This document shows, piece by piece, positions 47,220 to 56,935 of a stretch of DNA of 64,000 nucleotides; within the stretch, counting starts at the first letter, position 1; each line of letters starts with the position of its first letter. The stretch spans positions 61,029,984 through 61,093,983 of the forward strand of contig NC_092803.1 of the NCBI RefSeq assembly GCF_040954645.1, written 5' to 3'. A program made the translations under genes and the position numbers. A model generated the notes under the pieces. The model was not told the DNA's origin. It saw nothing but the letters and a program-made list of their open reading frames with translations, and did not search any database. The DNA comes from Diabrotica undecimpunctata (Eukaryota > Arthropoda > Insecta > Coleoptera > Chrysomelidae).

Positions 47220-47452
47220 ATAATTGGTATATTAAATTCATCATATAAATATCCAAAAGGATTTTTTTCCTTACATGATGCATGAACCATGCAGGGTTAT
47301 TAGAGTGTATGGATTGTGATACAGAATTAGAACTTAACAATAGAATATTAACCATAGCAATAGATAATTAGATAACAGCTTGCAGTTTTTGAGGAAAGCG
47401 AAAATATTTTTTGTGTAACTGTCTTTTTCAAGAACACTATTTAATGTTGATG
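47220..47452 (-). mobile_element. 3' end of a LINE split by the LTR element
   Basis: The minus strand reads LNSVLEKDSYTKNIFAFLKN, the C-terminal end of a Jockey-type LINE. It continues in the correct frame and strand from the segment right of the LTR element (53036 onward), so both are one LINE. Confidence 0.65.
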
Positions 47453-47456
47453 GTAT

Positions 47457-48796
47457 TGTCCTCGACGCATCAAGGAATTTGGATATCGGTTAAAATACTT
47501 GGGAATTCCAAGGTTGGCCAAATCCAAATTTCTAATTGATTCGATGCAGGGAAATTCCAGTTTCGCTACGTAAAACAAAGGATTTGTTTTACATAAAAGC
47601 AGGTAGATTTTCTCTCATCGGTCAGTCGAGCTTGCCTCTTCTACTGTAGACCTAGTCGGTGCTATTATTGTTCCTACTAAGTTATTGTTTTATTTCTGAT
47701 TTCTTATATACCATTTTTATTTTAGCATTATTGTATATTCAGACCTTTTCAGGTTAGAATATTACTTTGATCTATATTTGTTCATATACTGATTGTTTGA
47801 TATTTTAATTGGTTATTTTGATTGTTTATTTTTCTTGTATTTTGTGTCTAAGTTGTTCTTCCGTAAGTTAAGAACACTTAGAAATATTTATCTTGCTTTT
47901 TCTATTTTATATTTTGATTTGTACTTTGTCTAAGTAGTTCTTTCCGGTAAGTCAAACAACTCTTAGAAATATTTCTCTGAATATTTGACTTGTTATTTTA
48001 ATTGTTTGTCTAAGCCGTTCTTTTCCGGTAAGTCAAAGAACTCTTAGAAATATTTTCATAATTATTGTTGCATTATTATTTCCGATATTTTATCTAAGAT
48101 ATTTTTCTTAAGTTAAGAAAATACTTAATACATTTGTTTCTTTCATTTTCTATTTTATGCTAAGTTGTTTCTTCCGTAAGTCAAGAAACACTTAGCAATA
48201 TTTTCACATATTTTCTATATTTGATTTTTCTTATTTTCTTTTATAAGTCGTTTCTTCCGTAAGTCAAGAAACACTTATAAATATTTGTGCATTTATTTTA
48301 CTATATTTGATTCTCTTGTTTATTTTCTATTCTAAGTTGTTTCTTCCGTAAGTCAAGAAACACTTAGACATATTTCTATAATCTGTTTCATTTTTGCATT
48401 TATCGTTTTATATTTTGAGTATTTTATTTTTCCATTCTAAGTTGTTTCTTCCGTAAGTCAAGAAACACTTAGAAACATTTTCTTTGCATTGTACTTTTAT
48501 ACCATTTTATTTTTCTTGTTTACTAAGTTATTCCTTCCGTAAGTCAAGGAATACTTAGACTATTTTACCTGTTCTGTTTTCTATTTTTGATCTGTTATTT
48601 TGTAACTGCTCCTTGGAACTGTTACCTATAACGAATACTTGTCACGGTAACCGTTATTTTATACCAGTAGAAGTATTAAACCATTTTATCAGTGACAAGC
48701 AAAGATGATCAACACCCGGTCTAATTCCGAGGACAGGAAGAAGTCCGCAGAGCCGGCGATGGGTCCTACAGGCCCAAATTCCCCCTCTCGGCAACA
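47457..48796 (+). repeat. 5' LTR (1340 bp)
   Basis: TG...CA ends. It contains a T-rich half with nine hairpins (47848-48558) and, near its 3' end, the gag ATG (48705). The end point is fixed by the TSD of the matching 3' LTR and by the primer site right after it. Confidence 0.95.
47848..48558 (+). repeat. Array of nine covarying hairpins in the 5' LTR
   Basis: Units at 47848, 47930, 48010, 48094, 48160, 48243, 48332, 48437 and 48523, each 34-38 nt, spaced 66-105 bp. Typical unit: CTAAGT, a bulged base, GTTTCTT, loop CCGTAAGTC, AAGAAAC, ACTTAG. Stem changes are compensated: unit 6 has ATAAGT/ACTTAT; unit 9 has ATTCCTT/AAGGAAT; unit 1 lacks one pair on both sides. Unit 4 is the most decayed. 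Every loop but that of unit 4 retains GTAAGT. Confidence 0.92.
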
Positions 48797-49630
48797 TGGC
48801 GCCCAACCCACTAAAACCGAATCCACGACCCCAGGACCGTCTTCGAGCCAGCCTTCCACAGCTGACTTCATCTCTGCCCTTATGCAAGCGATGACGGCCC
48901 TATCGACCACTCAAGGCACCACACCCCAGATGCCTCATCCTGAGCCACCGAAGCCCAGGATTTTATATATGAAGCCCCCTCAGTTCTCAGGCCGGGGCAC
49001 TGAAAACCCTCTCAGCTTTCTAACCAGAGCCGAGACCTTCTTGACGTGGACGAGGACAATTGGATAGATTACCTCATCGACAACTCACTCCACGGCGACG
49101 CGAAGAAATGGGCCCAGAAGCTTTCCCACACAGACCTACCGTACGACACCTTCCGAGACCGTCTCCTGAGGAAGTACAACGACCCCGCTTTGCTCTCAGC
49201 CCTCACGTCGAAACTTCATGGAGAACATCAACGGAAGGATGAATCCACGGAGGACTTTATCAACGGTAAAGCAGCCTTATTCAGACGTCTCGCACCATAC
49301 ACCCCTGAGGACCAGAGGTGTATCACCATCGTAAACTTACTGAGACCCGACATCGCGATCTGCCTGAGAGCGAACATCCCCAGAACCGAGGAAGACCTTC
49401 TGACAATCGCCCAGGGCATGGAATGTGACATCCGCCGGACCGGCAAACCCCAGCAGCAGCAGCAGCAACAACAGCCGTACCGTCCCCTACGTCAGGATAA
49501 CGCTCCACGACACCCTGAAGCGATAGACCAATGGAGGAACCCCAGCGGACAGTACAGGATGCCATCAATGGACCAACCACCACCTCCAACCCCACAGAAC
49601 CAGGGAAACGCCAATCGGGGCGCCAACTGA
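48705..49630 (+). pseudogene. gag of the LTR element, one frame break
   Basis: Structural capsid-type protein for virus-like particles. From ATG 48705 (inside the LTR) the first frame runs to 49067 through a Pro/Ser/Thr-rich N-terminus and RILYMKPPQFSGRGTENPLS FLTRAE. It then goes out of frame near 49035-49046, and the capsid part continues to 49630 (NWIDYLIDNSLHGDAKKWAQ, YDTFRDRLLRKYNDPALLSA, FINGKAALFRRLAPYTPEDQ, IAQGMECDIRRTGK). FSG-P--FL and the W---L--Y pattern are those of retrotransposon capsids. A poly-Gln run (49451-49475) and a Pro-rich end follow. No CCHC zinc knuckle is seen. The single indel suggests this copy cannot make full gag unless that shift is read through. Confidence 0.85.
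48797..48807 (+). other. Primer-binding site, tRNA-Lys type
   Basis: TGGCGCCCAAC immediately after the LTR end equals the start of the well-known lysine-tRNA primer site of retroelements. Confidence 0.9.
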
Positions 49631-50622
49631 ACCCTGTTGTGAAGATGGTGCCCCAACTGAATCCTATTCAGGTACAACCCTCGACAGCAGGCCTCCCCCA
49701 ACTCTATGGAAGGATCAACGGGCAGCAAGTGAAGATTTTGGTCGACACCGGTGCCTCCGGGAACTTCGTTCACCAGAGGTTGATCCAGAGACGGGACCTG
49801 CAACGAGGACCAGGACTGGTTCAGCTGGCATGCACGGGCAGCACATCCCGCACCCTAGGGACTGCTGCAGTCAATATGAACATTGATACTCTGGACACGA
49901 CTGTAAACTGCATGGTTATGGAGGATTTGAACCACGACGTTGTGTTAGGGATGCCTTGGTTGGAGCAGGAAGAGGCCAATGTAGACATACCCCGAAAATG
50001 TCTACACGCTGGTACTGCCTGCCGAAACACCATCTACTGGGCGACCCCAGTAGAAAGGCAAGCCAAACCACAACAGCTGGAATTCCATCAAACCCCATCC
50101 CAACAAGCAGAGCAGTCAACCCAAGAGGACAATGAAATATTAGACAACCGTCCACGTCAGCCGACCACTGAAGAAACCGAAACAGCGGACATCAGTACAG
50201 GCACACCCGAAGAAGAAGAAGAAGCCTACGGAGTTCAATTACTAGAGACGATGGAGGACGTCGACGAGGAGGAAGAACCTAGCCTGACAGCAGATGACAT
50301 GCCAGACGCCGAATGCCTTCTATTGATAGAGACAATGGAGCACGGCGACGAGGAGGAGGACACCGACCCCATCCTCGACGGTCCGGTCGACATACCACTC
50401 CGAGAGGAAATCCGGAGAAGTCACCGGACACACAAGAGAAAGAAACGACTTCGAAGACGCGAGCAGCAAACCTCCGAAGACGTACCCAGGAGCGAGATTG
50501 AAGAGAATCTCCTCCAAGAGTTCACGATGGTGGACGATGCTGACCATAGGACCCTGACCCCTCCGGACGGACGGGATGAAGGAACCACAGCGCAGCCGAC
50601 CGCTAAAGATGAACAAGGATAA
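49531..50622 (+). CDS. Retropepsin-type protease frame with acidic C-terminus
   Basis: The open frame overlaps gag by 100 nt and is shifted by -1. It includes LYGRINGQQVKILVDTGASG NFVHQRLI (catalytic D-T-G at about 49743-49751), a hydrophobic strand pattern, and VVLGMPWLEQEEANVD (the closing ILG-like box). This is an aspartic protease domain of about 110 residues. It is followed by about 220 residues rich in Glu, Gln, Thr and Asp with a basic patch (HRTHKRKKRLRRREQQ), and a stop at 50620. RT should follow here in an autonomous element, but the frame ends and the 3' end of the element starts about 330 bp later. It is probably expressed through the frameshift at 49603. The role of the acidic tail is unknown. 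Confidence 0.85.
   Translation: MEEPQRTVQDAINGPTTTSNPTEPGKRQSGRQLNPVVKMVPQLNPIQVQPSTAGLPQLYGRINGQQVKILVDTGASGNFVHQRLIQRRDLQRGPGLVQLACTGSTSRTLGTAAVNMNIDTLDTTVNCMVMEDLNHDVVLGMPWLEQEEANVDIPRKCLHAGTACRNTIYWATPVERQAKPQQLEFHQTPSQQAEQSTQEDNEILDNRPRQPTTEETETADISTGTPEEEEEAYGVQLLETMEDVDEEEEPSLTADDMPDAECLLLIETMEHGDEEEDTDPILDGPVDIPLREEIRRSHRTHKRKKRLRRREQQTSEDVPRSEIEENLLQEFTMVDDADHRTLTPPDGRDEGTTAQPTAKDEQG
49603..49654 (+). promoter_or_regulatory. Predicted -1 ribosomal frameshift signal
   Basis: Slippery heptamer G GGA AAC at 49603-49609 sits in the gag frame (codons GGA AAC). A 7-nt spacer follows, then GGGGCGCC (49617-49624), which can pair with GGTGCCCC (49647-49654), eight pairs with one G-U. A -1 shift here enters the protease frame (CGC CAA TCG), and the gag stop TGA at 49628-49630 lies in the loop. 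All three classic parts are present with usual spacing. Confidence 0.75.
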
Positions 50623-50943
50623 GGTCCCATTACGACACGTGGAGATATCAAGGTGAATTGAGTAGCCTTATATCTTCACGACGTCGTAGGACCTCCTCAG
50701 GGTGAATAAAGTAGCCCTGACGGAAGCAGACGAGCCACCCGGCACACCTGGACCACCTGGGCCTACTGGACCATATACAATTAAGTTCAAATATCTTAAG
50801 TACAATATCTTAGTTTTTTTTTATCTTAAGTCTTTTACATTATATTCTTTTAGGGTAAAAATTTTATTATTGTATTTTTTTTTATTCTTAAATTGTATTT
50901 TTCTATTGTTTTAATAAATTTTCTTAGCACCGTTAGGTCTTTC
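50623..50943 (+). other. 3' untranslated part of the LTR element
   Basis: Repeated GTAGCC and ACCTGG/GGCCTACTGGACC phrases and a T-rich tract. No RT or integrase remnant is visible. Confidence 0.6.
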
Positions 50944-50956
50944 AGAGGAGGGGGGA
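50944..50956 (+). other. Polypurine tract
   Basis: AGAGGAGGGGGGA ends immediately before the 3' LTR, the usual plus-strand primer position. Confidence 0.9.
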
Positions 50957-51167
50957 TGTCCTCGACGCATCAAGGAATTTGGATATCGGTTAAAATACTT
51001 GGGAATTCCAAGGTTGGCCAAATCCAAATTTCTAATTGATTCGATGCAGGGAAATTCCACTTTCGCTACGTAAAACAAAGGATTTGTTTTACATAAAAGC
51101 AGGTAGATTTTCTCTCATCGGTCAGTCGAGCTTGCCTCTTCTACTGTAGACCTAGTCGGTGCTATTA

Positions 51168-51903
51168 AGGCCGATTCACATTAGACGTTCAGGTCACGCT
51201 CCGCTCAAGTTCCGCTCAGGATCAAGAATTGTGTACACTATTCACAGTAGGCGCTCAGGTGACGCTCCGCTCACGATCAAGAATTTCGGTATACTATTCA
51301 ATTTGGCGGGACTCAGAGAATAGGCACAGTTTGCATATATAAATTTGTTTAACATGTTTAAAGATTTTTCTAACAGTGATTTGCCTGTCATTGCTTTATG
51401 TTTGGACGAAGAAGAACTTCAGTCAATCAATAAACAGCCAAGAATATGGGTGCACAATATTTTAAAAACAAGGAAAACAGAAGGGGAGTTTTTTACTCTG
51501 TATAAAGGTCTCTATGACGATGAAACTAAATTTTTTCAGTACTTTCGAATGACAAAACATAAATTTTATTGTACCGTATCAAAATACAGTCTATCTCCCT
51601 GGTTGTACAATTCCTTACAGCAGCGCACCAATTCAATCAACTGTTCGTCATCCATCGAGCTGTGAAAATCGTACCTTCACCTGACTGTTACTAATTCACA
51701 CTACCCTGCCGCTCCACTCCACTCAGATCAAGTTACGATCAAACTATTCTCCTGGAGAATCGCAGCGGTCAAAAGAGCGGGACGGAACGTGAGCGTTGTG
51801 TTTACTGTGAATAGCACCATTTAAGATGCGTGTAAGAATACTTGACTGAACCTTGAGCTGAGCGTGAGCGGAGCGTGACCTGAGCTATAATGTGAATCGG
51901 CCT
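51168..51903 (+). mobile_element. 736-bp PIF/Harbinger-type MITE, TSD TTA
   Basis: Ends AGGCCGATTCACATTA and complement, flanked by TTA (51165-51167 and 51904-51906). Comparison with the uninterrupted 5' LTR gives the exact empty site. Subterminal copies of ACGCTCCGCTCA in inverted arrangement lie at both ends. It keeps a piece of its transposase. Confidence 0.93.
51345..51665 (+). pseudogene. Harbinger transposase N-terminal fragment in the MITE
   Basis: Reads KQPRIWVHNILKTRKTEGEF, then FTLYKGLYDDETKFFQYFRM, TKHKF, ending soon after at 51663. R-WVH-I---R---GEF--LY--L--D---F--YFRM is the standard opening of HARBI1-like transposases. The DDE core is deleted, so this is an internal-deletion derivative that moves with help from a full-length element. 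Confidence 0.8.
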
Positions 51904-52086
51904 TTATTGTTCCTACTAAGTTATTGTTTTATTTCTGATTTCTTATATACCATTTTTATTTTAGCATTATTGTATATTCAGACCTTTTCAGGTTAGAATA
52001 TTACTTTGATCTATATTTGTTCATATACTGATTGTTTGATATTTTAATTGGTTATTTTGATTGTTTATTTTTCTTGTATTTTGTGT

Positions 52087-52797
52087 CTAAGTTGTTCTTC
52101 CGTAAGTTAAGAACACTTAGAAATATTTATCTTGCTTTTTCTATTTTATATTTTGATTTGTACTTTGTCTAAGTAGTTCTTTCCGGTAAGTCAAACAACT
52201 CTTAGAAATATTTCTCTGAATATTTGACTTGTTATTTTAATTGTTTGTCTAAGCCGTTCTTTTCCGGTAAGTCAAAGAACTCTTAGAAATATTTTCATAA
52301 TTATTGTTGCATTATTATTTCCGATATTTTATCTAAGATATTTTTCTTAAGTTAAGAAAATACTTAATACATTTGTTTCTTTCATTTTCTATTTTATGCT
52401 AAGTTGTTTCTTCCGTAAGTCAAGAAACACTTAGCAATATTTTCACATATTTTCTATATTTGATTTTTCTTATTTTCTTTTATAAGTCGTTTCTTCCGTA
52501 AGTCAAGAAACACTTATAAATATTTGTGCATTTATTTTACTATATTTGATTCTCTTGTTTATTTTCTATTCTAAGTTGTTTCTTCCGTAAGTCAAGAAAC
52601 ACTTAGACATATTTCTATAATCTGTTTCATTTTTGCATTTATCGTTTTATATTTTGAGTATTTTATTTTTCCATTCTAAGTTGTTTCTTCCGTAAGTCAA
52701 GAAACACTTAGAAACATTTTCTTTGCATTGTACTTTTATACCATTTTATTTTTCTTGTTTACTAAGTTATTCCTTCCGTAAGTCAAGGAATACTTAG
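52087..52797 (+). repeat. Array of nine hairpins in the 3' LTR
   Basis: Same nine units in the same order and spacing as 47848-48558 (offset 4239 for both the first and the last unit), without indels. Confidence 0.92.
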
Positions 52798-53039
52798 ACT
52801 ATTTTACCTGTTCTGTTTTCTATTTTTGATCTGTTATTTTGTAACTGCTCCTTGGAACTGTTACCTATAACGAATACTTGTCACGGTAACCGTTATTTTA
52901 TACCAGTAGAAGTATTAAACCATTTTATCAGTGACAAGCAAAGATGATCAACACCCGGTCTAATTCCGAGGACAGGAAGAAGTCCGCAGAGCCGGCGATG
53001 GGTCCTACAGGCCCAAATTCCCCCTCTCGGCAACAGTAT

Positions 53040-54660
53040 GTTACACATTTTGTGTTGCACATCATACTTGGGGCACTGCAATAAACAATGTTTTACCATT
53101 AAGACACTTTTAAACATTTCACACACAGGTTTATCACCATGTTTTAGTAGATAGTTGTGTGTTAAATGAGTATGACCAATACGAAGGTGAGTGAAGGTTA
53201 CTTGTTCTCTTCTATTGTTAAATTTTGTGATTTTATGATGGTAAATATCAACTTCGTACAGCTTGGTTGGGGAGTTCTTCCATGTATCCTGCCCTATTGT
53301 ATTAGTATTTTCTTTAAAATATGCCTTCAGGCAGGTGTGTAGATATTTCATGTTCTCTTCTGTGTTTGGGTTAGTAGGTGCATTTTTTTCTATTTTGTCT
53401 ACAATCTCGTTACCTTTGATTTGAGAATTTGTAATAATGTTATTTCTGTTTTTATTTTTGTTAACTATCAGAACTAGTGCTTTTAGTATGGCAAACAGTT
53501 CAGCAGAGGATGTTGTATATGAAGGTAATTTGTAATCTGTGTAATCTTATGACTACATTGCTGCCCCAGTTTCATCTTCATTTTTGTATCGGTGTAAACT
53601 TTGAAACAGCTACCATATTTGCTTAATATTTTAAGAAATTCTTGATTAATTTTACTTGTTGGCGTTTCTGATTTATTTAGGCGCGATAGGCTGGTATCAG
53701 TAGAGGGAAGGCAAATTATCCAAGGAGGAGGGGTTTATATTAAGAAGATATCGTAGGTGTCTGGAAAACGGATATCTATTTTTAACAAGTAGGATTGTAG
53801 GCGGTAATAGAAGGGTGGTCAGTTCGATCTGACGTTTGGAAACAACTTTTAGTAGTCAGCGAATATGTTGTGTATAACTGGATTATCTTGATTAGATAAT
53901 ACTGCAGCGGCATAAGAAAGACTTTAGATAAGAAGATATTGTCTTCTAACCGCAAGTGGGATCTCTCCAGTCTCCCAGTATAGGGTTTGTATTGGACTCG
54001 TGTGGTGAGCTCCTTAGGAAATTCCAAGACCTGTATTTTGAATCACATCTATTGTTTTTAATTACGTTTTTTAGGGTTTTTTTTGAGAAGTTGTAAACAA
54101 TTGAGCCATAGTCAAGTTTGGAATGTACTAGGGTCTTGTAGAAATGTAGTAATGTAGAAGAGTCGGCGACCCATTTTTTGTTTGCAAGTGATGTAACAAA
54201 TTTATTCCACGCTGACATGTCTTTTTTAAATATTCTAAATTTATATTCCAAGTTAGTTTTTGGTCAAAGATCATACCAAGGAATCTAACTTCGTCTACAT
54301 ATTTGAACAATCTTCAATTTAAATATAAGTTTTTTGGTTTTATTTAGCGACTTTTTGTAAAATACACTGCTTTGGTTTTAAGGATATTGAACTAGAGTCC
54401 ACTTATGAACAACCATTCTTCAATATGATTTATGGCTTTTTGGACATGGTTATGGATGGTTGTTAGGTTCTTTCCTCTACAAAGTATAACTAAATCATCT
54501 GCATATAGCCTAGCTTTTAGAGGACATTTAATTTTTGCAGTAATAGAGTTTATAGCTACAAGAAACAGTAGTGCTAAGGTTCAAGCCCCGTGGTATACCA
54601 TTTTCTTGATTTCTTGTTGAGGAATATATGCGTTCTACTCTGACTTGAAACTGTCTATTT
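53040..54660 (-). mobile_element. Jockey-type LINE (RT and post-RT), host of the LTR element
   Basis: The minus strand shows RLYADDLVILCRGK (RT box, about 54515), VDEVRFLGMIFDQKLTWNIN, TLLHFYKTLVHSKLDYGSIV Y, then IKGNEIVDKIEK and NMKYLHTCLKAYFKENTNTI, TFTHLRIGHTHLTHNYLLKH, CEMFKSVLMVKHCLLQCPKY. This order of RT end, an RNase H-like region and a HL-IGHT-LTH block is typical of Jockey/I-type LINEs. Stops and shifts throughout. It continues at 47452 leftward. Confidence 0.85.
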
Positions 54661-55798
54661 TTGACGTGACAACGTCTTAAATTAGGTTGTGGCTCGGAGT
54701 CATTTAAGAAAAAGTGTAACGCCCGCTCACGTCTGTTACAGTGAGTCACCGAACGAGAGAGAGGCCCGCCGGACCGGCGAATGCCTTGCGTCTCTCTCCC
54801 ACTCAAACATGATCGGTCCGCTGCGCGCGGCACTAGAGAATTAGGCGCGTTGAATCGCTAAAGTTGAAAATCGTTGAAAGTATCGTCAGCTGTGTCTGTA
54901 GTGAAAATGTGGAGCGCTTACAGTGTCCTATTTTAGGGGGAACCACCAGTATCAGATATAATTTTAGGAAATTACCTAGGGACCTATATTCTTTTATAAT
55001 ATTGCTATGGATTTATCCATTTAATATTGAGCAATGATTGTAAACATTCTTTATAGTTTAAACTTCAATGAAAATTATTAACTGTGTCTAAAGACATATA
55101 TGATATGAGGTATTTTACCAAAGAGTATTAAGTATAATGAATATACATAAAAACATAATTTTGTTTTCTTAGGATTTAACATTTTGTCAGCACATTATCT
55201 CAAATTCACACTTAAATCAATATGTTTTTACTATTAGGTCTGTTGAATGTTTGTTCTTTACACAAAATTTAGTCTATACTTCATATTTATTAAAGGCGGT
55301 AAAATATACATTACAATTCAGTTGTTTATAAACCACTTTCAAAGCATAAAGAACCTTTTAAGCTTTATTTATATTATTTTGTGTATATTAATTGAGTTAA
55401 TTGGAGTAGCCCACTTTGATACAAAAATACAGTCAATTTATGGATATTTCAAGGTGACAATCTAAAAAAAGCTGATTTCCTCCCATGCATTTTATTAGAA
55501 ACACTTGAAATTTAAAAAAAAATTAAAAATCGTAAGATGTAAGACCTTAATCGTGAGATCGTGAGATTTGTCTTCAATTCGTGAGTAGATTCGTCATTTA
55601 CAACAACTACAACAATAAAGGTAAATAATTGTACACTAATATTTCATTATCGTAAACTATGATTGATTGATTAATTGTTAGATTGACACAAAAGTTGAGA
55701 AACTGAGTTTATAGCGGCAATTCCTTGTTCCTATTGTGCAATTTAATAATATTCATATCAATAAATATTCTACCGAGAAAAAGACGTTGTCACGTAAA
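54661..55798. mobile_element. Possible DNA element with 15-bp inverted ends and a GC-rich head
   Basis: ACGTGACAACGTCTT (54664-54678) faces AAGACGTTGTCACGT (55781-55795). The 54700-54870 part is strikingly GC-rich (GGCCCGCCGGACCGGCGAAT) compared with its surroundings, then AT-rich to the end. No TSD and no transposase frame, so boundaries are tentative. Confidence 0.45.
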
Positions 55799-55799
55799 A

Positions 55800-56635
55800 T
55801 CTTCGCCCGTAAAACCGACTTTACAGGCAACCGATTTTTTTAATTCTATTTATAGTATATAGTCTACTTAAGTTTGATATGTATCTAAGTATGTTACCTC
55901 TAATTTTCCTTTGGGGACAGTACAGAACACACAGAAACTGTGTTTTGTGGTACTGGATCTGTTTCTATTTGGTTGGTTAAGAGTTTTGTACTTGGTATTT
56001 TATGTTGCACAGTTTGTTCGTTCAGTTGGGTTTGCTTCTGTTGGATGGCACTAGTTACTTCTTTAGCATTGATTATAAACCACCCATAGATACCTCACTC
56101 TAAGGTAAAAACGAATTCAGTGTTAAACTCCGCCCACTTACACCTCTTTGCCCCTCACGCCTAAGTACTACCAGACTGTATGGTGGCGACATTAATTCAA
56201 ATCTTTGCCAAGATTGAAAAATAAATTTGAGTTACCTGCTCCGGCCATTGTCTAGTGCAATAGACGACAATAGAAGGATGGCATTCAGCATTTTCACAAA
56301 TAATTTTAACGTGCTTGTAATCTATATTATTGAATTCCGATTTTACTTCAGAAAAAACGCTAAAAATTGATTAATGAAAACAGTAGAGGTTTTCTAAAAA
56401 TTATTTATTTATCAATACACTACAAAAAAAATAACAAAATATAAAATACATAATACAATTAGCAGTGATAAATTACATCTCATGTAAATTACTTTTTTGT
56501 AACTTTTCAAACAAATTAATTTCGAGAATTGATGCAAACTAAAATATTTCAAGCTAATATACAGAATTTATTTCCAGATTTAGTCCATTCACGATGTAAC
56601 GAGATCTAACTAGTTACAAATGCAAAAGTGTTAAG
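55800..56635. other. No gene recognised
   Basis: Unassigned. A GC-richer stretch at 56090-56260 has no coding pattern. Confidence 0.45.
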
Positions 56636-56639
56636 AAGG

Positions 56640-56935
56640 TTACAATGTTACAAAAGGATTGCGAGGTGATAAAGAACATCAACACAAGAAAGCTGGAATA
56701 TTTAGGTCACATTACCGAAGGTGCGAAATATGAGATATTAGGCTCATAATACAAGGTAAAATTAAGGGTAAAAGATCCATAGGTAGAAGAAGAATTTCCT
56801 GGCTGAGAAACTTAAGAGAGTGATATAGTTGCAGCTCAATAGATCTTTTCAGAGCAGCCGCCAATAAAGTACGGATAGCTGTGGTGATGGCCAACCTTCG
56901 ATAGGAGAAGGAACTTCGACAAGAAGAAGAGGATA
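56640..56935 (+). mobile_element. LINE 3' end with GAAGAAGAGG tail
   Basis: Degraded frames give KGKRSIGRRRISWLRNLRE, then SIDLFRAAANKVRIAVVMAN LR and a GACAAGAAGAAGAGG tail. Same family as the minus LINE at 20291-21745. Confidence 0.68.

Larger units (their letters stand above)
47457..53035 (+). mobile_element. LTR retrotransposon encoding gag and protease only, TSD GTAT
   Basis: The two LTRs start TGTCCTCGACG and end CGGCAACA, flanked by GTAT (47453-47456 and 53036-53039). A lysine-tRNA-type primer site (TGGCGCCCAAC) directly follows the 5' LTR and a purine tract (AGAGGAGGGGGGA) precedes the 3' LTR. The internal region is only 2.16 kb and has gag and aspartic protease but no RT, RNase H or integrase, so it must rely on a partner element. 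The LTRs are essentially identical (one mismatch noticed: 47560 region AGTTTC against ACTTTC) apart from a MITE, so insertion is recent. Inserted into an older LINE in or near DOHH intron sequence. Confidence 0.95.
50957..53035 (+). repeat. 3' LTR, interrupted by a MITE
   Basis: Copies the 5' LTR without indels outside the insertion (constant offset 3500 before and 4239 after 51168-51906). The hairpin array reappears at 52087-52797. The gag ATG recurs at 52944, so transcription through this LTR could start a short fusion frame into flanking DNA. Confidence 0.95.

Noticed and set aside
47848..48558. CRISPR-like look of regularly spaced palindromic repeats
   Set aside because: Units differ from each other with compensated changes, the spacers are T-rich and not unique, the array is repeated in both LTRs, and the genome is eukaryotic.
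48654..50651. Several antisense frames over gag-pro
   Set aside because: The GC-rich coding strand leaves long complementary frames open; the sense frames carry the gag and protease motifs.
52944..53100. Second gag gene after the 3' LTR
   Set aside because: Only the LTR-borne start codons are present; the sequence leaves the element at 53035 at the TSD.
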